Shown here in pieces: positions 55,641-64,000 of a DNA stretch of 64,000 nucleotides. Origin of the DNA: Prorocentrum cordatum (lineage: Eukaryota > Sar > Dinophyceae > Prorocentrales > Prorocentraceae); NCBI GenBank assembly GCA_963575745.1, contig CAUYUJ010003570.1:1-64000 (forward strand). The letters run 5' to 3'. The first letter of the stretch is position 1; each line of letters starts with the position of its first letter. Both the position numbers and the translations under genes were made by a program. The notes under the pieces were generated by a model, which had not been told where the DNA came from, made no database searches, and worked only from the letters and a program-made list of their open reading frames with translations.

Positions 55641-57684
55641 TACGCTCACGGAATTTCCACTGGACCATATCCTGAAACGATTTCCAATTGCTTGGGATCT
55701 TCCACTCACGATCCGTTGTTTTCGGCCATATGTTGATGCGTCGATCGTGGAATTGACTGATATGGAACGTATTGTAGTGGATCTCGTGGCGTAGCATCGT
55801 CGTGATGTCTTTGTTCATCCACTTAGGATCACCAAGCCACTCATCGAGTAGTTCAGGGCCATAGCGTACCTCGTCGTACTGTGGGAGCGATATCCATTTC
55901 CATTCTGGGAAGCAACCAAATTGTGCAATATCGGGCGCATGAGCGATCACACAATCGTCGTGTTGCAACTGATCGAACCATTCCTCGTTCTGCAGGCAAG
56001 CAAAGCCGTTTGTCGCGGAAGTACCCCGCAACATAGGAGGAATGTATGGATGATCGTCCACGAGGCCTGCTTGGAGCTTGTACTCGCGAATAGTGCATGC
56101 ATTGTCGGATGTTGGTATCTGGCTGATGTCCTCGTACATGGGCCGCTCGCAACTGTCCTGCCATGACAATATATGCATCGTGTGTGGAGAAGGATCGTCA
56201 TCGGCAGGAGTTGCCTCCAGCTCCACCGCGTCTAAGTCAGTTTCGTCGTCGGGGATCGGGACTGACTCGGCTGTCGGCAGTGGGTCTGGTGGCGATGGAT
56301 CAGCTGGTGTGCTAATCGGAAGCTGTCCAGTCGGTAATGGCTCTGGTACAGGTATCGGTTGCGGGCCAGGCTGCAATGGTTCAGGAAATGGGCCTGGTGG
56401 CGCTGGCTGGTCCACCTCAACCGCCGCGCGCCAGACGGCAATTGGAACATCGGGCTCGAGTCCTAATGCAACCCGACCCAAGGCATTCTGTCTGAAAGAA
56501 GTTTTGCATGCTATAAGTATCTGTTGATTGTCGGCACTAGGGCCAACGCGATGAGAGTTCAACCTGTTGCCTTCTGCAACAAGTCGTGATTTGGTCGCGT
56601 CATCATCGCCGTCCAAGTCGGTGATCTGTTGTAGGAACTGCTCATACACAACCCAAGTAAAATCATGTGCATCTTCAACTGTTTTCACAATTTTGGGGTG
56701 GAGGAGCTCTTGTTTCTCAAGTGAATTCCAAGATGCCCACGCCCCAGGGTAGTCATTGATCAGCAGTAGAAGGTAGTTGAACACGCCGTCGTATGCATGA
56801 CCGAATGGATCGTCCTGGGGAGTAGCCTTGTTGGGCTCGCGGGGATCAAGTGCTGGTGGCTGTGTCGGGAGTCCAGGGATAAGTATGCCTGGATCACTTG
56901 TGGCTGTTGGCATTGAGTTTGGCAAAGTACCGTCGGCACACGATGCCATCCAAGCACAATGAGCAATTTCACCAGCGGTCTGAGTCATCAGCGTCGTGAG
57001 GCTGAGATCTCTCTTCCATTCGTTGGTTATCTTCTCTCGAAAGTGAAGAGCCTCCATGATCTCTTTGGCCTGTATGTAGGCCTGTGCGTCCGTGACTGGA
57101 GTCATGGTAGGAGGTCTGAATGGATACGGCTGAGATGGTAATGACTGAATCAACGCACAGAAATTACGATAGCATACTGCATCGCAGAACTGTGTCGTAA
57201 ACATCGCCAGATTGTGACTATTCTGTTTCGCATGCCAAGCCTGGGGCGTAATTCTGTCATACACATCTACCCAATGATCTGATGGAAGAACTGTAATACC
57301 ACGCGATTGCATCGTCTTGATCAAATCGCCCGCGTGGTAATCGAAGGTCGGGTGTACGCCCCATTGTGCCGCTTTGCCTGGTCACATGACCGTAAGGCAA
57401 CGGCAATACTGCATCACGTCAATAAAACGTGATAAGTCCACTTGTACGTGTACTGGCATAAGCGTCGGAACGCTACCCTCACATTCCATCTTGATGAGCT
57501 CGCGCACGGAAGTAGGAGCACGATCCTCATGGCGACGTGTGTCCAATGAAGTTTGCCCTGGGTTAGCACATGCAATATCGTTTGCATTCCAGACCACCAT
57601 GGCGTTGATGCCTCTGCAGTAATGCCTCTGTTTCACGAATGCAGGAAAGTCATTAATTAGCCCAATACGCCCAGATGACCTCAT
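55567..57684 (-). pseudogene. Copia-linked giant ORF: middle part with Pro-rich linker
   Basis: The 57684-57382 and 57324-55567 frames are the same frame separated by one TGA (57382-57384). The N-terminal part (IGLINDFPAFVKQRHYC, NAMVVWNANDIACANPG) looks like a globular protein. A Pro-rich segment rich in PxP lies around 56250-56430, followed by a region with many Trp/Asp residues (WKWISLPQYDEVRYGPELL). No known family is recognised. The lower GC and the strand match pol. Confidence 0.5.
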
Positions 57685-58945
57685 TCAATTTACGCCACCC
57701 TTTGATAGAACCATTGTCGTTCATCATCATCAGGCCCCTGGCATTGCGGACCATGGTGATCATATTGCGCTGCTCGAGAGTAGACTCGAACTGGTTTGCG
57801 AGGATAGCTTTGATACGGTCCTCCTGTGCCTGCGTACGCTGACCACGGAGATGTGCCATATCACAGCGGGTGTCGCCACCAACCTCTGGCAATAGAATGC
57901 AGTCCTGGCCAATCGGCGTGTCGTTCTGTTTGAACCATTCTTTGTAATTGCCAAAAGAGAATACCCACATCATGATATCGTCGCGGATAATGGCCGACAA
58001 GTGCTCGAGGGTAGCGCCTCCCATGCATTCCGCGCGATTGAGGCACGGCATGAATAAAGGTACGAGACCAACATTTGACGCTTTAGCCAGAGCGTCTCGC
58101 TTTTGTGGGCTGTCGAGCTCGTCGATGCCGTGGCTGGGGTACTTCTTGTGCTTGGCAGTCTTGGATCCCTTTCTGGGGTGCATGATCCATGTCGAGTCCG
58201 TGTGCACATTTGTCCATTCGTATGCGTGCCCTGACGGGCCAAAGGCATGATGTAGAAGAAGTCCCAGATCCTCCTGTATGAGTGCGTGCCATCCGTTGTC
58301 TGAAAGGAGAGTAGAAACCAATCGAACACCACAAAATGCGCTGTATTTTGCTTGTGCAAGCTCGAGTGGATCAATATCATTACCAGGAGTAAGACCAGGG
58401 TCAACCACGGTAGGGGTCTCGCCTATGAATACAGAGCCCTCGTCGTATGGTTGCCAACGATAAGTGCTCGTCACATTGTCGTCGTACCCTGGTAGGGTCT
58501 TCCAGCCGTCTGGGTGATCGGATGGTGTTGCCACCGTCTTGGGGCTTGATCCGATGCCTCCAAATCCTCCGCGTGCAGTCAACCACGTACTGAGCTTGCG
58601 GCGGAATTTGCTTGTCTGGGTAAGATCGGAGAACGCCCTCATCTCGGTGACAAGGTTATCTTCGACAGCGTGGCCAAGATGTCCCGCACTATCTGAAGTC
58701 CTGGCCATGCCAGGTGGACGTACGGGTAATTTGACCGCAGCGCGATCAAGTTTAGGAGCGTAGCTGAGAGTTGTCAATACATTACTGTATGCATCATGAG
58801 GCGCACACAGTCCATCTCAATAAAAGTATTTTGTGTCCTGAACGCTGTCCTCGGCGTATTGCCCAAGAAATGTACTGCCAACTTTTGACCAATCGTTATG
58901 CATCATCATCCACTCCGTCTTCAATACCACTGTCGTGAGCTCCAT
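57653..58945 (-). pseudogene. Copia-linked giant ORF: N-terminal part
   Basis: The best start is the ATG at 58943-58945 (MELTTVVLKTEW), which reads in frame into the long ORF through one TGA (58817-58819). The region includes GGFGGIGSSPKTVATP, ECMGGATLEHLSAIIRDD and WVFSFGNYKEW. The next segment needs a frameshift near 57670. Counting to 51701, the whole unit is about 2,415 codons. I do not recognise a family for this part. Its position directly 3' of pol suggests it belongs to the element. Confidence 0.5.
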
Positions 58946-58991
58946 TGGTGGGCACTTGCGGTGTGAGCCTGGAATCACCGCATGCAGATGA

Positions 58992-59405
58992 TCATGTCAG
59001 CCACGAACGTTTTCTTATAGAAGAAATGCGTGTGAAGAGGCTGGAGATCATGTACATGGCTCTCATGCAAGATATCCATGGCGTAGCCGTGGTCGTACTG
59101 TACTCGTAATTGGCGTTGCCGCCGACTCCTCCACCAACTTCGCCGATCCAAGTCTTCACGTCAGCGGACGCGGAGCGGGCAACTCCGACAATAGTGGATT
59201 CGTCGGGTACACGGAGATCAAACTCTGCACTGCGATCAGCACGCCGATGATGTACATATGCAAAGCCATCTTCGGGATCACGAGGGCGGCCAGTTTGAGC
59301 GTGGTACGTGAAGCCCACGCGGTCATCGTCCTTGGCGTTCGGGTCGTGCTCGGCGTCGTAGCCGATGGGCCAGCCGACGAGGCGGAGCGGCGGTGCCTGA
59401 TCCAT
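58992..59405 (-). CDS. Small ORF between pol and the giant ORF
   Basis: An open frame of 137 codons from ATG 59403-59405 (MDQAPPLRLVGWPIGYDAEH) to a stop at 58992. It is one of the few frames in the element without a break. It contains RVGFTYHAQTGRPRDPEDGF and a C-terminal segment with hydrophobic residues (MRAMYMISSLFTRI). The longer frame extends upstream to 59864, but that part overlaps the end of pol, so the internal ATG is preferred. Function is unknown. Confidence 0.5.
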   Translation of the reverse strand: MDQAPPLRLVGWPIGYDAEHDPNAKDDDRVGFTYHAQTGRPRDPEDGFAYVHHRRADRSAEFDLRVPDESTIVGVARSASADVKTWIGEVGGGVGGNANYEYSTTTATPWISCMRAMYMISSLFTRISSIRKRSWLT

Positions 59406-59719
59406 CTCGGGGATGGGGGGATCGGGATTAGAACCGATCTCACTTGGTTGCGCCTCGCACACGGCGAACAAGATGCTGGTAAGCTTTGTAGCTTGAGTCG
59501 TAAAACTGCTGCGGCGCGAACGCACAATAAGTGTCCTAGACCTCTCTGTACCATGCGGAGGTGATGGGGGATGGCGGGGTTGTCGACCGTGCGGTGAACG
59601 TGCCCTCGATCGAGGTGTGCGCGAATCAGTAGCTGCAGCAGGAACACCGATATGGTACACGCATGCACATATGCCCTCGTGGTTGGCTTGTCCAACGCAC
59701 ACTATCGCACATTCGGATC

Positions 59720-60697
59720 CTACCTCGCCCCACTTTTCTTTCTCAGTAAGTAATATTTTGCATACTTCCCGACATCCATCCAGTTTTGGAGGTCTGCGAT
59801 ATGAGGTAAACCGTCGGGCCCCCGAGGCCCTCGTAGTGGTCTCCATGGGTTCTTTGGAGCGCACTGTAATGGAGTAATAGGTAAGATAAGTGAGTGCTCC
59901 AATAGGTCCCTCCAGAGTTCTGCTTTCTTTGGCTCAAAATGTTTAGTCATCATATCTGCAATCTGCTCTTCTGTACCTACATGCTTGAGCTCAATATGTT
60001 CGAGTTGGCATGTCTCGCATATCCAATCCAAATTGATACGATGAGTACGATGGAGATGACGGAGTGCTGGTGTACGTCCCTTTTAAACAATTTTGATCAC
60101 GGCCTGATTATCTTCGAGGACGATAATATGTACTTTGGGAGAGCTGCTCTCCGGAGCGGGCTCTGGATCCACGTGTAACACGGTACCCTCATGGGATATC
60201 GTGCGCCTCTTTGGAGGCGTAGGTAACTCCGTCTTCAGCGGCAGCTGCCTACGGCTCGGAGAAGATCCCCTTGTGGGGGGTGCCTTGCGAGGCGATGGCT
60301 TGCGCCTCTTCTTTTTGGCGGCCAATGTCGGACATGTCGCCGCGTCGGCGCGTCCCAGGCAGCCCAGGCAAGTATTCTTCTCTTCGCATGTGTTGGCAAC
60401 CTCCACCACGGCCTCCCAGAATGAGAGTAGTGGTAGCCCCTCCAGTCGTAGTGCTGAGTCAAGAGCAACGATCTCGGACTCTGTAGATGAGTGCGATACG
60501 ACCGTTTGTTTCTTACACACAGCGTTGACCGGGAAGGACGTGTTAGGTCCAACAAGCGCGGCGAAGACGCCGGTAGTGGACTTGGAGGATGTAATGCAAT
60601 CGGCGAACGAGGCGTCAGTGAAGAGCATGATGGAAAGCTTGTCTGAATAATCGCCTATCCATCCATGTAAACAATGAGTACGCGTCGTTTTGATGTA
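59720..60697 (-). pseudogene. Copia RNase H domain and pol C-terminus
   Basis: Ty1/copia-type RNase H motifs appear in order: LFTDASFADC (first Asp), KSTTGVFAALVG, KKQTVVSHSSTESEIVALDS (Glu), then, after a Lys/Pro-rich insert unusual for the family (AAKKKRRKPSPRKAPP), IIVLEDNQAVIKIV (Asp) and, past an in-frame TAA (60083-60085), RINLDWICETCQLEHIELKH and EEQIADMMTK (last Asp). The domain degrades the RNA template during reverse transcription. It is in the same frame as the second half of the reverse transcriptase, with a TGA at 60698-60700 between them. Confidence 0.85.
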
Positions 60698-62043
60698 TCA
60701 TATCAACCGATGTAGACGTTGATCACACGTGGTATTCCAGTTGGTAATCTCTCTGGCTAGCATACATACTGGATGTAAAAAATCGAAACGACAGCAACGT
60801 GCCAGGTTGAGAATCTTCATCAGTACACTCGCCGCGTCCTGGCCAAGGATACCCTCGTCGGAGTAGTCGGACTCGGTAAAGGAGGTGTCCTCGATGCCAG
60901 GGGTCTCGGCGTCGGTAAGGTCATCGTATGTGACTGTCGTGGATTCTGTCGTAGTGGAAGGTTTATCGACCGATCTAGCTGGGCTGGATGATCGCGGCCG
61001 TAAGTTCAGCACGCTAGTGGGTCTTGCGACCGACCCGGAGGAGCTAGGCGATTTGGATTGCGAAGTCCTCGGCGAGTCGGGTCGTTTCCGACGTGACCCT
61101 GGTCCCTGGGCGCGCTTGGAAGCGCATTCCAGGTACCGTTCAATGCACTGATCAGTAAAACCAAGCATGTCATGTCGAATTCCACGAACTTGTTTGGCTG
61201 TGTGGTAATCTTTATCACTGTGTGCAGGCAACATGGGTCGAATGGTAGACATTCTTTTGTCGAAGATGTTCTGCGGTACGTCATATGCCTGTTGTCCACA
61301 GCCAAGGTATTGAGAGTATGGAGTAGGCGGATCCAAATCAATGCCGCTTTTGCGGATATAATCCCAGCCGGCTTGTAGATTGGTAGCTGGTCCGGCTAAT
61401 TTGAAGTCGCCCACATATACTGAAAGTATCAGTCCCAGTTTGTGTGTCTCCACACGCATTCCCATCCTGGAATAAGCTCAAATCCAATACTTCCCAAGCA
61501 TGTGCGACACTTTCGTTCCCAAAAGACACCCGCAGGAGGATGTCCGTATAGTGCCAATCGTAATCGGCACGCGGGATTCTTGTATTTCGACCAGGATGCC
61601 GGTTGGCGCCACTTGGGTATGGTAATCCATGTATCCACTGGGTCGATTCGTCCATCGCCGTATAACAATGCCTGCGTGTATGCTCCAGGTGCATCACTTT
61701 GTTCGCCCGCATATTGTGGCAATAGTGCAGTAGCATCACAAAGTTTGGAAGCCTCGATATGCGAAGCGCTGGATGCGGCGTCGGCGAATATGGAAGCCAA
61801 ACCAGTTTCATCTTTGCCTGTATTGCCCTGAACCACCACTCGGCCCTTGAATTTACGTAGATCAGGAGGAAGTTCCTCATGTTTGACTGAAGATAGCTCC
61901 AAGATGTTGAAGAAAGGAACTTTCGTCCCAGTACGAATCGCTTGTGACTCAATATCAGCTTTTTCTGCAACAGTCTCCAACGTCCACGTTTGTTTCTTTT
62001 CAAGTCGCTCGTATACTTTTCGTAGGGCCTCCTGTGCACGTGG
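60698..62043 (-). pseudogene. Copia reverse transcriptase with mutated catalytic box
   Basis: The first half shows GRVVVQGNTGKDETG, SDAPGAYTQALLYGDG (motif A Asp) and RLALYGHPPAGVFWE, corresponding to the copia VQG, D-x-x-x-A-x-L and ALYGL blocks. A frameshift near 61440 leads to ILSVYVGDFKLAG at about 61400-61428, the YVDD catalytic box with Gly in place of the first Asp (GGC at 61409-61411 on the plus strand as gcc). The upstream junction is an in-frame TAA (62044-62046). The thumb region carries a Ser/Thr/Pro-rich insert (about 60850-61100). The enzyme would be inactive. Confidence 0.85.
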
Positions 62044-62688
62044 TTATGCGGCAACTTCTTTCTTACTCAAATTTATGGTAACAAGGGCCGGGCGTGCCCA
62101 CGAGGAATCAGGAATATTGTCTCTGTGTGCCGGTGTGTATGTCGGCTCACGTGGCATAGTGGGCACTGCTACCGGCGGGGTGAACTTGCGTGTAAGCGGG
62201 TTCACGGTCCCGATGTCGTTCCCCTCGCTGTCGACAAGTACCAAAGCACGTGCGACTCCAGCATGCTGTGGTGGGGGTTGGCGGTAGTATAGTGCCGTAG
62301 TGATGTCACGTGGTCCACCAGGTAGTTTGGCATACAGAAGGTCTTTGTTGGTCACGCCCTTGACGTCCTCGTCACGGATGACAGCGCCGCTGTCGGTATC
62401 GTACGTAATCCGTCGTTCCACAGTATTCCATGTGGGTCCGCCAGCTGTAGTGGGACGGATTTTTTTGGCTTGTTTGTCCTGTCGCGTCCGCGCTCGAAGT
62501 GCAGCTCGGCCACGAATCTCACGAGCTCGTTTGACATCTTCGGCGTGCTCGATCTCTTTCTTTTGCTGTCCACGAGATAAGGTCTTCCAATGCTCGGGAA
62601 GAATGCGGTCAGGACGCGTAGTGGTCTGTACGCGTGTCTCGCGGCAACGGACCACCATTGCCGTCTGGCAACATTTTTGGGAGCTCAT
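62044..62688 (-). pseudogene. Copia pol: basic linker between integrase and reverse transcriptase
   Basis: The frame contains an Arg/Lys/Glu-rich stretch likely to be helical (QQKKEIEHAEDVKRAREI), then RITYDTDSGAVIRDEDV and LLYAKLPGGPRDITTALYY. It overlaps the integrase frame by 80 bp, implying a frameshift around 62640 (DGNGGPLPRDTR into VQTTTRPDRILPEHW). Copia elements have a variable linker at this place. No separate function can be assigned. Confidence 0.6.
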
Positions 62689-63997
62689 AGAATCGAACCA
62701 GGCCGGTCCATGGCTCGCTCAACTCCCGGTGGTCGTTGGCGCTCACACCGTCCCAAACATCGCGAAAGGCACTTTCTCCGTCGAAGGTAGAAGTCGTCTC
62801 GAAGTCTCGTGTCACGTCGAGCTGATCAACAAGTACAGGTATGTTCATGACGTCGTCTGTTGGTATGAACAATTTCCTGCGTGGAGTACGTATATGTCTG
62901 ATGTCGCAATATCCACGCTGTTCCCAGTAGTCGGGCTCCGGCGCTGGTGCAGCAACCTCAGAGGCCGATGGGTGGGCATCAGCGATGTTGTCGTCCATCG
63001 TCATCATAGAAGGATCATCCCTTTCTTTAGGGTAGGCAAGTGGAGGCTCGGGCATAGGTTTGTCGCCCAAGGGGCGAGAAATAGATGCCTTGACCTCGTC
63101 GTGTGCCTCTGGGTTGTGATGTCGCAGGGTACCCTCTTTCACTGGGTAGGTGAACTTGCCGTCGGGGATGATGATGTCTTTGACTCTGTGTACGTGACAC
63201 AGTTCGCCGTCGGGGTTCTTGGCGTATGTAGCTGTGTCCAAGACGAGATAATCACCTGACCATCGTCCACCAGAGTGTAAATAGTAACCCATGAATAACC
63301 CTTCCCGAGTGTTTTCCTTCAACTTTGCAGTCTCGTTATTGATCTCGGGATTGAGGCATTTCCAGAAGATCCGAGCGCCGAAGGGAATGCAGTGCCCGGG
63401 AAAACTTTCTCCAAAACGTATTTCATGAGCTGTCCTGTCGGCGTGCTCATCGCTGAGGGCAGCAACGCCCGTGGATGGATGCACAAAATTATGTCCACAG
63501 CAACAGGCTTGCATGGCTTCTTTCCACCATTCGTGTCCCAGACCAGACATATGCAAGACAGCTCTCGTACCGAGAATGACGATCTTGACAATGCGCTCGA
63601 TCAATCCATTCGTTTGCGGACGATGCGGAGTACTAGTGTCATGTCTCCATCCCAGTTGGCGGCAAGGCTTCTGAAGCTCTCCAGAGTTGTCAGTGTAAAT
63701 GTGCTTCACCTCATCGTTCGCGGCGATGAACTGCTGGAAGGATGCTTTTGTAGTAGCTGCGTCTGTATGTAATGCTGGGTATGCCATGAAGATGCCGGTG
63801 TATCTATCCAGGACGACAAGTGCATACTTGTCGCCGCGCTTGTCGGCGGCATCATCTTTGGCTAAGACGACATGGTCGGCAGTTAGAGCTTCCCCAAACT
63901 TCTTCGGGACAACGGCCTCGTAGGCTGTGTCCTCGTCGGTGGGGTCTGCCGGTGGATGTGGTTTGCGCTGTCGTCGACACGGAGCGTTCTGCGCCAT
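62609..63997 (-). pseudogene. Copia integrase, cut by the window edge
   Basis: An integrase core with the D, D, E triad: Asp41 in ALTADHVVL, Asp103 in HIYTDNSGEL and Glu134 in RPQTNGLIERIV. The surrounding VVLDRYTGIFMAYP and WWKEAMQ blocks are typical of Ty1/copia integrases, which insert the element's cDNA into the genome. The C-terminal part includes FWKCLNPEINNETAKL and the GKF / W-x-x-R-G region. The frame is open to the window edge, so gag, protease and the integrase zinc-binding part lie outside. This segment has no internal stop. Confidence 0.85.
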
Positions 63998-64000
63998 CGT

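Overview
The window looks like nuclear DNA of a dinoflagellate. The best evidence is a stack of relict spliced-leader sequences on the minus strand (24735-24794) directly upstream of a light-harvesting chlorophyll a/c polyprotein gene whose units are joined at the SPLRA spacer known from dinoflagellates. Supporting signs are GC-rich, repeat-saturated sequence, retroposed and decayed gene copies, a low density of intact genes, and a Ty1/copia element. No typical bacterial operon, tRNA, rRNA or CRISPR array was found. Most long open frames here are by-products of tandem repeats or GC-rich DNA and were left out.

Layout. 1-3.4 kb: diverged repeats and two minisatellites. 3.6-7.65 kb (copy A) and about 10.5-18.9 kb (copy B): two minus-strand, decayed copies of one large gene built around a UPF1-like superfamily 1 helicase with a Cys-rich C-terminal region. 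Copy B also has an N-terminal C2H2-like zinc finger and, just upstream, a broken RNase H domain. 19-22.7 kb: repeats carrying CTG/CAG microsatellites and an unidentified minus-strand frame. 22.8-24.8 kb: the light-harvesting polyprotein pseudogene with its Ala-rich leader and spliced-leader relics. 25-30.8 kb: simple repeats, a foldback, and a 2.3-2.5 kb tandem segmental duplication. 32.7-34.2 kb: a 90-bp satellite in an alternating two-monomer arrangement. 34.2-36.95 kb: diverged tandem repeats and GC-rich minisatellites. 36.96-50.75 kb: a 131-bp satellite, about 88 units, each with a short perfect hairpin, interrupted at 47.06-49.34 kb by a block with a truncated endonuclease/exonuclease/phosphatase-like fragment and several simple repeats.

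50.75-64 kb is less GC-rich and holds a minus-strand Ty1/copia element cut by the window edge: integrase, a basic linker, reverse transcriptase (YVDD changed to YVGD) and RNase H, then a small ORF, then a frame of about 2,400 codons (58945 to 51701). That long frame contains a region resembling KptA/Tpt1 RNA 2'-phosphotransferase and a CxxC..CxxC motif. The frame is broken by three in-frame stops and at least four frameshifts, and pol has three in-frame stops plus frameshifts, so this copy is dead, but the architecture is the best candidate here for an undescribed system: a copia element carrying an RNA-end-processing-like protein.

Almost nothing in the window appears to be an intact gene. 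The units read as retroposed gene copies, decaying mobile elements and amplified repeats. Boundaries are approximate wherever reading frames are broken, and family assignments come from motif recognition by eye, not from database searches.
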